Assembly (NCBI RefSeq): GCF_002105155.1 | Contig: NW_019028979.1 | Coordinates: 248,001 to 312,000 of the forward strand | DNA length: 64,000 bases | Reading direction: 5' to 3' | DNA from: Lobosporangium transversale | Lineage: Eukaryota; Mortierellomycota; Mortierellomycetes; Mortierellales; Mortierellaceae | Shown: positions 34,391 to 45,489 of the stretch, piece by piece | How the letters are laid out: each line of letters starts with the position of its first letter | How positions within the stretch are numbered: position 1 is the stretch's first letter | Program-made: the position numbers and the translations under genes | Notes under the pieces: generated by a model | What the model saw: only the letters and a program-made list of their open reading frames with translations | What the model was told of the DNA's origin: nothing | Database searches by the model: none

Positions 34391-37300
34391 ATGGCTCTCA
34401 CTGCTGTTCACCCATTCAAACAATACTCGCGCGAGCAGCAACAACAGCAACAAAAGTTACAACCTCAGTTCCAGCATCCACGCGACCAAGCTTCTTGGTT
34501 AGCGCAACAGTACTCGCCATGGTGTCTACTACATATGTTACTTAAGCATCATCCTAGCCTAGTCTCTACTCCATTGCTAGAGGAACTCTTACCCCCACTT
34601 GCACTTTCTTACACCTCTTACTCTTTGCCTCAATCACATTCGCAGTCGCAGTCGCAGTCCCAGGCGCAGTCGTATCCATCGCAGTATTCGCAGTCAAATA
34701 CTAGCACTACGCCGATACCGGATCATCAAAGTTCTAATCCACAGTCGCCATCCCATCCTGCACCATCGGTCTCTACCGCAGGCACAAACACAAATGTTAC
34801 CCCAAAGGCAAAGGCTTTCCTATCTCGGTATTTAGTACAGCGGCTTCATTTTGGGTACTATGGGAATAGAGCCAGATTGTCCGAGTCTGCGGTTCGCTAT
34901 TTGACAGCTCGAGCGCGGCTTGAGTATGGCTATTTTGTAATCCGCGGACGCGCATTCTGGCATGTCACATCAGAGGATTTGGCGGAGGAACATCAACAGG
35001 ACATGATGAATATTGTCATCCCGGGGGGTGCGACTCCTTCAAAAGTTGATCGAGATGCAAAAGTAGTAGAGAGTGGAGTTGGTGCTAGTAGTAGTCGGTC
35101 AGGAGGTTCATCATTAGATCAGCAGCGACAGCAACAGCAACTACCACCGCCGCAGCAACAACGACGGCAACGGCGGAATCATCAACAGCAAGATCTACAT
35201 CAGCAACACAATCTACAGCAGCAACATAATAATGGACAATCATCGTCTCAAAACCAGCATAATCAAGGGCCTGGTTCCGGACAAGATGGTGCAGACGATC
35301 CCAGCGGAAATAAGGATGAAGAGTCATCAGCTGAGACAGTGTCACAACAGGCTGCGTCAGCCCTTCCTAGTAGGAGACGAGGAGGAGGGGCTAGGTCAGG
35401 TTCAGGCTCTAGTGGCAGTAGATCTGGTGTAGGCTTTAATGGGGACAATAAGACTGAGATAATGGACGAAGATGAAAGACGGCAAAGGATCCTTAAGAGG
35501 AACCAGCGCTGCGAGGAACGTGAAGAGCAATTGTTGATGTTGGAGGCAGTCCGGTATCTAGAGCGGAAACAACCAGAGCTCATTGACTTGCTTATGCCGA
35601 TACTGACTTCAGCAACAGTTACCAAAGGGATTCAGTCCCAATCATCGTCGCGACCTTCGACAATCTCAGTGATCCCATCATCAGCACCGTCATTTCCCAT
35701 GGACATATCTGGAACTACTCCAAGCACTTCTATGATGTCAGAGCGGCAGGAAGCAGCCATACAATGGGCGCAAGTTGCGTTAACCGCACGGATGGGCTCG
35801 TTGACAGAATTGGATGACGATCTCCTGATCCATATTCCTTCATCTCCCTTTTTGACCCGGCCCTACGATTCCCTTTGGATGAGGCATCTACAGCATCCAC
35901 CTTCGACAGTACCTCAAGGCTTTATGAAGCCTCTTTCTGAAGCCAGTAAAAATGATCACCCATTGGGGCCAGATGGAGGTATGCGCATGGTTCAGGATGA
36001 TGCCCGGCTCTTCCAAATTTCCACAGGGATCTTTGATAAACTTGCAACACATCCAAAAAAGTCTAAAAAACCGCCACCCACAATCATCGAAAGTGACCTG
36101 TCTTACTCGTCAGGGACAATACGGGACCTGATTTTAGAGTATGGATACATGCCTTTGCCCGAGGACGATGCAGATCGAAAGTTACATTATCGAGGAGGTA
36201 GCGACAGAGCTCCCACAGGAGAGACGGAGGTGTTCCCAAGTGATGGGACTCATACGGCCAACAAGCGTAGTGCGAAGGGCCCAGGAACATCAATTTGGTA
36301 TTTTTATGATTTACAACCTGTAGAGGTTATGGTCGGATATCTGGTCCATCGAGTCCCTGAAGTGTTAGATTTGTTGTTTCAAAAGGGGTTTGAGCTTTTG
36401 GCTCGGCCAGAGCCAGGAATGCCAGGCATTTCTCGCGCAATGCTGCTACAGTGCTGTCTACCGGGATTCCATGCCATGCTCCGTCATATCCTTCAACGGC
36501 CGTCGGATTCTCATTTAGCCAGGTTATTACCGCCACCTCCGACACTGCCTACAATTGTTCGGACGATCAAAAATGAGTTGATGGGATTTGGTGAGAAACC
36601 TAGGCGAATTGAGTTTACACAGCAGGACTTTGCACAGGTTCTGAGGGATGTGCCAGTATTACATCTGAGTGATACATTGAATGTCTTGACTGAGATCGGG
36701 ATGCAAGTTTCGGTTGTTCAGGAACGGCTGGTCGGACTATTGCAGGCCCCAGGAGGCATTGCACCCGTCAGTGTGGAAAAAGACGCGCTGTCTACTTTGG
36801 TAATTTTCTTTACGATGGACACTTTTATACATTATTGGTTCCTTTTTGTTGTGGTTGTTGTGAGTGCTATTGCTGTTACCGTATTCTGACCAATACCATC
36901 TCACTTAATAGTTTGTTAACTGTAATCAGGAAACCAAACCTTCGGCGTCTGAATCGCTAATGTCAGCGACGGCGCTTGTTAATCTCGCAATCCAACAATC
37001 ATTTGAGATCCAGATGGATATCACGGAGGTACGGGATAGAGAGTGGAAACATGAGTTCGAGGAGACAATCATGAATCTCAAACGAATGGAACTGATTGTT
37101 CATCCCGATGTCTCGGAGTGGGTCATGTCTCTGTTGGACCCTCGACAATTGGCATTTAAGATTTGTTTTGATCATGCGCTGATGGAAGCACTTTTGGGGA
37201 TCTCAGAGTGGAATGTAGCACAAATGAGACGGCTCAGGAGATGGACCCGACAACAGGAACAAGAAGCTAGGATGAGAAATACAGGAATGGGACGTCAGTG

Positions 37301-38321
37301 GGAAGAAGTAAAGCGGCAGCTATTGGTTGTAAAGTATGCTGATCATGATCATTATAATGCTGGAGAGGGTACTGAAGCCAAGAAGAGACTTGGATTGGAC
37401 ATTGAGTGGACCACGAATGACCTGATCACTTTGGCAACATCTACGTTGGTGGCAGAGAAGCCCTTTAGCAAGACATGGTGCGAGATGATTCGAATCAGCG
37501 ATGACGGATATTTGTTGTTGGACAACGGATTCCTTGATCAGTCACCGCTCCTATTGGATCAATGGACGACGATGATGACGGCTGGAGAATGTTTAAAAGC
37601 GGATGATGGTAGTATTTTGCTTGAGTCGAATATACAAATGTATGAGTTTCTGAGGATGAATGCTAAAATTGAAGAGAAGCATTGGATCTGGTTAGCAATG
37701 GGGTTAGTGACAATATCATTGCAAGGATCCCGTGTGATTGAGATTTTAGACTCGGAGCTAAACTTACCAAGGCCGGTAATGTTATCGACGAATAGAAGCA
37801 ATGTTGTAACTAGTGGCGTAAGAGGCTCGGTTCCGGTCAGGATGGCTTGTTCGCCACAGGCCTACCAACTGGTGTGGATGATGGCATTGGCGTATGTACG
37901 GCAGTCATTAAATTCATACACGCCATCTCATCCTCCTGCAGTGATGATGCACTCAAACCAGGATCAGCAGCAGCAGCAACAGCAGCAGTACGTTGAATTT
38001 GGGACAATTGTAGCTTCGCCGGCTTCTTCAGCAGCAGCATTACAAGGCTCCTCAATCTTCTCACCCATAGCGCTATCAACTACATCCTCACCAGCAGCAA
38101 GGGGGGCAGGAGGAGTAAACACAGCCACACCAGTATCGCCTCCATTGTCTCCAGTGCCACAATCAACATGGAGGACAACGATGCGTGGATTGCAGCGGTT
38201 CTTGACAACACGTTTAGGACCAGATGCACGGTTAGTGGTCGAGATCCTCTTGGAGATCGAGGCGGACCTTGGGGATGTGCTGCTCGATAGTGAAGAGATT
38301 TTGAGGGAGCCACAAGATTAA
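34391..38321 (+). CDS. Large unrecognised protein, Gln/Ser-rich N-terminus and helical C-terminal two thirds (1266 aa)
   Basis: I do not recognise this protein. Two exons, 34391-36799 and 36930-38321, phase 0. Residues 1-140 are Gln/Ser/Pro-rich (SQSQSQSQ, poly-Gln). A short ordered block follows at about 140-205 (FLSRYLVQRLHFGYYGNRAR, EYGYFVIRGRAFWHV). Another Gln/His-rich linker lies at about 230-300, then a Gly/Ser/Arg stretch. From about 360 the protein is rich in leucine and helices (LLMLEAVRYLERKQPELIDL, YFYDLQPVEVMVGYLVHRVP, LLQCCLPGFHAMLRHIL). The same character continues through exon 2, apart from a poly-Gln and Ala/Ser/Pro insert (about 1140-1210). There is no catalytic motif, membrane span or signal peptide. 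The pattern suits a helical-repeat scaffold, perhaps nuclear; a faint resemblance to Integrator subunit 2 was noticed but not accepted. Confidence 0.75.
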
Positions 38322-38867
38322 CCATAGGCATTTGCAATTGTAAAATAAAACATAAAATAATAGATAAAAATAAAATTAATTGGGATGTCTGTTCCTTCCT
38401 TTTTGGGAAGGTGAAATATGCATTGTGGCTCCGATTTCACTTAATGATGCAACTGTCGCATATTGTTCGTTTTCTTTTTTGTTCTCTACCTTTTTCATTA
38501 CCATCAAACATTGACCTTACACCTACTCATTATCTCTAGAAACTTGATGTAAGCTTCATGTATATTAAGCTTTTGACTTTACAAAGAAATTTAATATTGG
38601 TATAACCACATAGTTTACAGACACACAACACCATGGGGAGATGTGAAGTGTTACTGTCACATGACACTACGAGATTGTGGGTCATCTGCGATCACTTTGA
38701 CCTTTACCTAATGCTCATTGCTCATTCTTAATAAACCTCTTTCGACTTTCTTTCTTTTCCTTCTTTCTCTTTCATTTCTTTCATTCTCCTCCAAAACTCT
38801 TTGTCTTCCTAAACACTTCTTCTTACCCTCGTCCAGTATCCGTTCATATTACTTTCTCATATACATC
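38322..38867. other. Spacer upstream of YKT6
   Basis: 3' UTR of the upstream gene followed by a CT-rich promoter and leader (38740-38860). No gene supported. Confidence 0.5.
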
Positions 38868-39881
38868 ATGAAACTCTATGCTCTCTTCGTTGTCCGCAAC
38901 AATGTCAAGCCCGCCAAGACTGTGATTGATGCCAAGGATCTCAGCGGCTTTGGCTTCTTCCAGAGGTCAAGGTAAAAAATAAAAAAAATAAAAAAACATC
39001 AGCAAAACCTTTTTTTTAAAATGAAGCTCAAGTCAGGACATCCACTAGAAAAAAAAAAGGAAGGAGGACAACCCATCTTTATCCCACAATACACAACAAC
39101 ACAATGAATCATGGAGCGTTGAAAAAATACTACAGCAGCATCATTTTGGTCACGATTATGTCTATTTATGCAGAAATCAGAAGGAGTCGATAAAAAAAAA
39201 AAATACGCAAACTTGCAGGACAACACTGCCAAGGATTTTTTTTTTCTGATATACGTGGCGTTCTATCCTCAATATTTTCTTTTAATAGTGTGGGCGAGTT
39301 CATGACATTTATGGCGCAAACCATTGCTGAGAAGACACAGCCAGGGCAGCGTCAGAGCATTGAAGAATCCAGTAATGTATCCTTTTATTTTATTTTATTT
39401 TGTTTTTGTAGGCATGAATGATTGCTGATACGCTTTCTTTTTTTTCTCCCATTCGTCCATTTGGTCATTTATAGGCTATGTGGGGCATGTGTATGCAAGA
39501 TCAGAAGGTGTTGCAGGAGTAGTGGTGACGGATAAGGAGTATCCTACACGAGTGGCATTTGGACTGTTGAACAAAATTCTGGACGAGTTTACGTCCAAGT
39601 ATCCGAACCCTGCGTTATGGGCATCGCCTGAACAGATTCAATACCCAGAGTTGCAGCAGTATTTGGTCACATACCAGGACCCCAAGCAAGGAGATACGAT
39701 CATGAAAGTGCAACGTGAGCTGGATGAGACGAAAATCATTCTCCACAAGACAATTGAGAGTGTGCTTGAGCGAGGCGAGAAGATGGAAAGTCTGGTAGAG
39801 CGTTCAGATGTGCTGTCGAGTCAGTCAAAGATGTTTTACAAGACAGCAAAGAAGCAAAACTCCTGCTGCGTTATCTGCTAA
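38868..39881 (+). CDS. YKT6: R-SNARE YKT6 (197 aa)
   Basis: Prenylated R-SNARE acting in ER-Golgi, intra-Golgi, vacuolar and autophagosome fusion. Three exons: 38868-38971, 39289-39371 and 39475-39881. The N-terminal longin domain begins [12 protein letters not shown] and continues through [16 protein letters not shown] and [19 protein letters not shown]. The SNARE motif occupies about residues 135-190 ([20 protein letters not shown]), with the central R-SNARE arginine expected near [12 protein letters not shown]. The end is NSCCVIC: the final four residues form a CaaX box with Cys in the last position (typical of farnesylation), preceded by a second Cys that is palmitoylated in known Ykt6 proteins. 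There is no transmembrane segment, as expected. Length matches the family exactly. Confidence 0.95.
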
Positions 39882-40116
39882 AAGAAAGAAAGGAGAGTCA
39901 ACAAAAAAAAAAAGAAGATACATCGCCAATAGTTGGAAAAAGTACAGTAAAAGATACAAATATAAACAGCATTGTTTTGTTGCCAATTTTTTTTTAAAAA
40001 AAAATCCTTGATGTCACGCTTATTTAAAGTTTTTATTGGTGGCAAAAAAAAAAAAAAAAAAAAAAAAGCATTATTTTACCATTTCACAATCTTCAACAAT
40101 CATCAACTTGAACAAA
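39882..40116. other. Short spacer between YKT6 and the XLF-like gene
   Basis: Only 235 nt, with a T9-A9 junction at 39987-40004 and A23 at 40044-40067. It holds the YKT6 3' end and the XLF-like promoter, so the two transcripts may overlap. Confidence 0.6.
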
Positions 40117-40449
40117 ATGACATGTCTCAGTCGGAAAGACAATAATCTGCTTAGAAAGCAAGAATGGCAACTCTTATTAGGGGCTAATAATGATATTGTA
40201 AATGCAGCAACAGCAACAATTCCACCTGTTGTTCCTGCAATATTCAAACAAGATACATTCCTAGTCAAAACACTGTTTTCAGAAGCGGAAAAGTACTATT
40301 TGATTTTGATTACAAACCTGAAGCAATGCTGGTTTGAAAAGATGCAAATTGAAGATATTCGACGGCGGTCCATGGTAACAAGTTTGAGGAAAAGATCTAC
40401 TTTCTTTTTCCTAACCCTCAATCTCCTAAAATCTATTGTTGACTTCATT

Positions 40450-40483
<34 letters not shown>

Positions 40484-40693
40484 CCAAGTGTAGAAAATAA
40501 AGAGTTTTGCTTATGAAGAAGATACTCAACTAGAAGCATTACTTTTATCACTCTCAGCCATCTTTAACAAGGTAGAGCAGCAGCAACAGCAAAATAATCA
40601 GCAGCAAGTCCCTGAGCTGGAACAACAGCGACGAATTGAAAAGCACTGTGAAAAAGTAAGGAAGCATAGTATCAAGTTTTATTTTTATTTTTA

Positions 40694-40735
<42 letters not shown>

Positions 40736-41514
40736 CAATTACTAACTTTTAATGATACATAGTTATCACTTTTCGTTGGATTTAATTTTGGTTTGGCAAG
40801 CGTACAATGGGAATTCAAGTTGACGCCATTATTAATGGAAGCCACACCAGCCTCATTCAGTCCAGCAATAGGCACCAATGACGACAACAACAACAACAAC
40901 AACAACAATTTGGATGATGACGAAGAGTTGCTATCCATATTTCCTAAATCCACTTCTAGAACTGGCGCTGGTACTGTCACTAGCTCTAAGCAGTTAGAGA
41001 AACGGACAAAAAGATTCTTAGAGGACAGTGACCTTGAAGACGCAACAAATAATGATATGATGGATGATGAGGATGAAGGTGAAGAGGAGGATGATGAAGA
41101 GGAAGGGGATGAAGATGACGCCGAAGGAGATTATGATTATCTAGACCGATATGATCGTGAGGGAAGAGATAGTATTGGAACTAGAGCCGAAAGTAGATCA
41201 ATGAGACGTAAAAAAAAGAAACGAGTTGTCCAGGGAATGGCCGTGATGTTTGATCAGTTGGTGTTACCGCTGGTCTCAGTTTCCAATGCGTATCGACGTC
41301 AGATCAAGGCGTTAGAAATGGTGATCAAGTCAAAAGAGAATGAAGTTGTTGAAGCACTGGAGATGTTGGAGCAAAATGGGATAAATTATCATAACCGACG
41401 AAAGGCGACAGAACGTTATGATAAGCAAAAGACAGAAACCAAGTTAAAGGAGGTAAAAAAGACATTTGCATGTTTTAAAAAAGGATTGAACATAAATATT
41501 GACAGTTATTGAGC

Positions 41515-41552
<38 letters not shown>

Positions 41553-42168
41553 AAATAGGATCTCGAAAAACTCATAAGGCCTGATCTCTTCACGCCGAGA
41601 GAACTGTTTTCAGGGAAAAACATCCCTGAGTTATGTTCAATCGTGTCGGTCAACGCTGGCAAGCGAGGTAAAACGTGGAGATTTTCATCTGAAGTATCTT
41701 TTTTTTTTTTTTTTTTTTTTTTTTGATGGATTGATAAAGTTTTAATGTATTTTATCTTATTTGTACAAATAGATTCTCATCCATCATCTTTGGATAGTAG
41801 AGTTACTCTTCTTTCACAAGATCCTACTCTATTGACTCAAGCCATACGTGGAGCTCAAAAGAACAGTGGCACTACTGGCAGAGCAAGAGTTGGAGCCGCT
41901 GCTACATCTGGCACGGATGAAAAGGTAAAAAAAAGAAAAAAAAAAGAAAAAAAAAAAAACTATTCATTTTAAACAAAAAGATCTAATGCTACACTGTTTT
42001 ACTGCTGAATGAAAATGACTGATATATTACTTTCCTCTCTTATCCATATTAAAATGATAGGCACTCAAAGAGGCTCAAGAGCTGGAACGTAGACGGGCAC
42101 TTCAGGAACAGCTAGATAAAGAGAAAGTAGCAAAGGAACGGGCACATAAGAAAAAGAAGTTGTTTTAG
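40117..42168 (+). CDS. XLF1: XLF/Nej1-like non-homologous end-joining factor (492 aa)
   Basis: XLF (NHEJ1; yeast Nej1) bridges broken DNA ends with XRCC4/Lif1-DNA ligase IV. Six exons: 40117-40374, 40494-40655, 40763-41452, 41559-41667, 41773-41924 and 42061-42168. The head domain is about 1-170 (LRKQEWQLLLG at the start, KYYLILITNLKQCWFEKM, LFVGFNFGLASVQWEFKLTP). A poly-Asn and then strongly acidic insert follows (about 185-280). The parallel coiled-coil stalk is about 290-370 (LVLPLVSVSNAYRRQIKALE, MVIKSKENEVVEALEMLEQN), then a turn (IRPDLFTPRELF). The extreme C-terminus is HKKKKLF, closely like the X-type Ku-binding motif (basic run plus Leu-Phe) at the end of animal XLF. At 492 aa it is longer than human XLF (about 300) because of the insert and tail. 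Paralogue PAXX/XRCC4 seems less likely. Intron 1 has two usable acceptors, 9 nt apart. Confidence 0.75.
40694..40734. repeat. T11-A30 homopolymer junction in XLF-like intron 2
   Basis: Eleven T followed at once by thirty A, 38 nt after the donor and 28 nt before the acceptor. Confidence 0.85.
41516..41555. repeat. T30-A10 homopolymer junction in XLF-like intron 3
   Basis: The A run is followed by TAG, the acceptor of exon 4, so the homopolymer junction directly abuts a splice site. Confidence 0.85.
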
Positions 42169-42300
42169 ATTTTTAAGCCACTCTTGCTCTCCGAGGGATC
42201 TGCATGCACCACTTTTTACTCTTTTATTCTTTGACTCCTCATTCACTCCTCACTCTTCACTCTCAGCTCTTTTCCTTCATTTCTTCCTTCATTCTCTACA

Positions 42301-42531
42301 ATGACATTCCGAACGCTGATCCCATTGACTCGTCAGGTCGCATTCGCACCCTCCCGCCTCTTTTTCTCTACTTCGATTTCTCGCCTTAATAGTGTTGTGT
42401 CTGCAACTCCACCTGCAGCCTTGAATGAAGGCGAAAAACACATTTATACCAAGCTTTTTGAAAAGTTTCAACCAAGCAAACTAGTTGTTGAAGATATTTC
42501 TGGTACTAAAATATATATAAGCTATCCATAC

Positions 42532-42562
<31 letters not shown>

Positions 42563-42772
42563 CCCTAGTAAATAATATTCCTAATCTACAACAAATTGGA
42601 TGAATTCCTAATTTTCATAGGTGGTTGTGGATCCATGTACCAAGTTGAAGTGGTTAGTCCAGAGTTCAAGGGTTTGACCATGGTCAAGCAACACCGTCTT
42701 GTGAACGAGGCATTAAAGGAAGAAATTAAGGGCATGCATGGTATCCGTTTGACAACTAAGGCATCTACGTGA
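42301..42772 (+). CDS. BOL3: Mitochondrial BolA-like protein 3 (117 aa)
   Basis: BOLA3/Bol3 (Aim1) helps transfer [4Fe-4S] clusters to mitochondrial targets such as lipoate synthase and succinate dehydrogenase, with Nfu1 and Grx5. Two exons, 42301-42502 and 42621-42772, phase 1. Residues 1-35 are an Arg/Ser-rich mitochondrial presequence ([15 protein letters not shown]...[11 protein letters not shown]). The BolA fold follows: [23 protein letters not shown], then [18 protein letters not shown] (restored by splicing, with the Cys typical of BOLA3), then [14 protein letters not shown] with the conserved His of the C-terminal helix, and [13 protein letters not shown]. Length and end match the family. 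The intron holds a T30 run shortly after its 5' end. Confidence 0.93.
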
Positions 42773-43145
42773 AACAGTAATGTCAGTAATATAATAAAGA
42801 GGAGGCTTTTTTTTTTTTTTTTTTTTTGAAAGCATCTTAGCATTTTTTTTTTTTTTTTTTTTTATGGACTACAATTGTCGAATGTCGTAGAGTAAGAAGG
42901 ATTGCTATATCGGAAGTATTGACGAAAAGGAACCAGGAGGGAAAGAAAATCCAGTTATCATTGCCAGAACACAAAATTGAAAGTATGAAAGGAAAAAAAA
43001 AATGACATTGTGCATGAGAAAAAATAATAATAAAAAAAAATGACAAAAATCGGAATGACAAAACAAAAAATCATTTCGAGGGAGTTGAACAATTGAACAG
43101 CAGGGCGATTGGAGCTAGTAGTTTCTCTTTTTCGCCGGTACACAA
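42773..43145. other. Convergent 3' region between BOL3 and the KH-domain gene
   Basis: Two T runs (about 42808-42827 and 42843-42863) and AT-rich 3' UTR sequence. No gene supported. Confidence 0.55.
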
Positions 43146-43968
43146 TCACTCCTCATCATCCTCCAAATGATCGCCACCGCCCATGTTCAGTCGCTTGTCT
43201 TTCTCCACCTCGAGTTGTCCATATAACAAATACAACGCCTTCTCATTTGATTCAGTAGTGCCTACAATCGTAAACATACGCTCGCCGGACTCGTCATGAG
43301 GCGTCTTGGCAATGGAAATACGCGATCCAGATAGACGGCGGATCTCCGAGATCTTGGATCCGCCTTTGCCAATGATGCATCCCACCATGTCTGCGGGGAT
43401 CGAAATCTCCTGCGTCCGAAGGTTAGCATTGTTAGCAGGTGCGCCTCCGAAGGCTTCGGGACGATTGCGAGTGAAATCCGAGCCATTACCGGTACGAGAT
43501 GTATAATTGGAGTTTGAAGAGCGTGATCCACCGCCGCCACCACCACCCGCAGAATTCATAGATCCATAGCCACCCATTCCAGGTCCACCGGCACCTACAC
43601 GTGTTGTTGCCGAGGGGTTATACAGCACTGTGCCCTGACCACGCTCCCAATCGTCTACAAGACACTTGCCAATTTCATAGATAGCGATACGGATTGCATC
43701 AACCGTTCCTTGAACTTCAACCACACGCTCTGTGGACTGAGGCAACATTTCTTTGGAAGCAACCATGCGAGCCGAGGAAGTGTCCTGGATGTGCTTAATC
43801 TTGAGGCCCTGGCGGCCGATAATGGTGCCCATAAGGTTGTGTGAGATCAACAATCGAATTGATGATGTCTGAGCAACAGGTCGCAGAGGGTTAACTGGAG
43901 TTGTAGGAGGTGAAGAGGTGATAGGATTCTCAAGCAACGTCTGGGCGATGAGCGAGAAGGCCTAAATG

Positions 43969-44002
<34 letters not shown>

Positions 44003-44829
44003 GTAAGCGCATGGGATTTTTTTTTCTTAGTTCGTCTTAATAACACTATGAGAGCCCATAGATACTTTTTCTACAAAAAGAAAAAAAAAAAAAAAACCAC
44101 ACACTAATGAGGCTGCACACATCACACAAAAAATAACAAATGTAACGTGCAGCAGGGTCCTTCTCTTTTGATTCTGAACACAGGCATACACAAAAAAAAC
44201 TTTTGTATGGTGGCTGTTATTTGTTGTTATTGTAAATGAGACCCACATACGTATTCCTTTTCCTAGTCCACGGAGCAATATCCCACACTATTCTGTTCAT
44301 CTCTTGTGTTGTGCTAAATGGCATGGAATGAAAAGAGAAACGATGAAAGTGAAAGGAAAGAGAGCGGAAGGAAAAATGAAGAAGGAGATAAGACTTCTCA
44401 TATCCTTAACCAACTCTTTTATAAAACCAAAATGGTAGAACTTAATCATAAGACAAAAAATAAATTCTCCATTAACCCATTAGGATAGGAGGTCAAAACA
44501 TAGAGCTTATAATTTACCTTGGCAACACCTTCAATGGTGCCAGTAACAGTCAAGACGCGATCGTGAACACCCTGAACCACCTTGGAGACGCCAGCTTTGA
44601 CACCAGTTTGGTCTCGAAGATCAGCCACATTTTTTCCTCCTTTACCAATGATGACTCCAGCTTCCTTTGTCGAGACTAAGGCACGCAAGGTTAGAGGAGC
44701 CTCTGCATCGAATCCCTCACCACCGTTGCCTTCGCCTCCATGATGCTGATCATCATGGTCATGGATATCATAGTCATTGTTACTGGTATTGACATTGTTG
44801 TTATTGATAGCGGAAGGTGCAGTAGCCAT
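43146..44829 (-). CDS. Triple KH-domain RNA-binding protein, PCBP/Hek2/Rnc1-like (375 aa)
   Basis: Poly(C)-binding type regulator of mRNA stability, localisation or translation. Two exons on the minus strand: 44829-44518 and 43961-43146, phase 0. Three KH domains with intact GxxG loops: KH1 at about 45-115 (GVIIGKGGKNVADLRDQTGV, continued across the splice into AFSLIAQTLLE), KH2 at about 130-195 (GTIIGRQGLKIKHIQDTSSA), and KH3 at about 275-345 (GCIIGKGGSKISEIRRLSGS). A Gly/Ser/Asn-rich linker separates KH2 and KH3. The N-terminus is rich in Asn, His and Asp, and the C-terminus is acidic (GGDHLEDDEE). Spacing follows PCBP/hnRNP E and yeast Hek2/Pbp2. The intron ends in a 34-nt pyrimidine (sense T) run directly before the acceptor. 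Confidence 0.9.
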
Positions 44830-45489
44830 TTTTTTTTTTCTTGAAGTCTTAAACTTGACTTTTGAGTTGAGCAGTGTATGAGGAGGAGGGTCTATTATTA
44901 AATAAACAAGGTAAAGCGTGCGACAGAGAAGGACAGAAAACAAGCAGTTTATGTGAGTTACTTGTTATCGGGTGTGTGAGTATATGTGCGAAGAAGAGAA
45001 TTGAGGGAGAGGAAAGGTAGAATGAGCACATCCACCACGTACGCGTGTCGTACTGCCTCTAAAAAAAATAAAATAAAATACATTAAAATAAATAAAATAA
45101 CGATCAATTACTCAATTCATACAGATCGATGTGCGAGGAAAGAGAAAAGAAAGAGCGCGAGAAAGAGAAAGAGGGAGAGGGAGAAAGAGAGAGGAAAGGA
45201 GCGAAGAAAAAGAGTAATTTGTAGAGAATGAAGGAGAGAAGGGAGAGGTGAATGAAGTGATGAGAAGTAGCACGGATACTTGAAGTAGCGCGGTATCACG
45301 TGGTGAATGGACCCTTAATTATGTTGACAATTACAACGAAGTTTGTTTTGATGGCAACCTTCTTGGTTTTTATTTTTTATAATGAATATGGATCTATCGT
45401 ACAATAGGATTGGATAATGCTCAGAAAAGTATACTAAAGGGGAGTCAGTATAATGAGTTGAGTTGGGCGTTAAGTTTTCTGTTCTTTTT
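44830..45489. other. Spacer between the KH-domain gene and GDH
   Basis: Promoter of the KH-domain gene with a long GA-rich tract on the plus strand (45120-45250; CT-rich in the sense of the downstream gene) and the GDH 3' UTR. No gene supported. Confidence 0.5.

Noticed and set aside
36340-36520. Resemblance of the orphan 1266-aa protein to Integrator subunit 2
   Set aside because: Only a loose match of hydrophobic and Gly/Pro positions from memory, and the surrounding order does not fit. A profile search would be needed.
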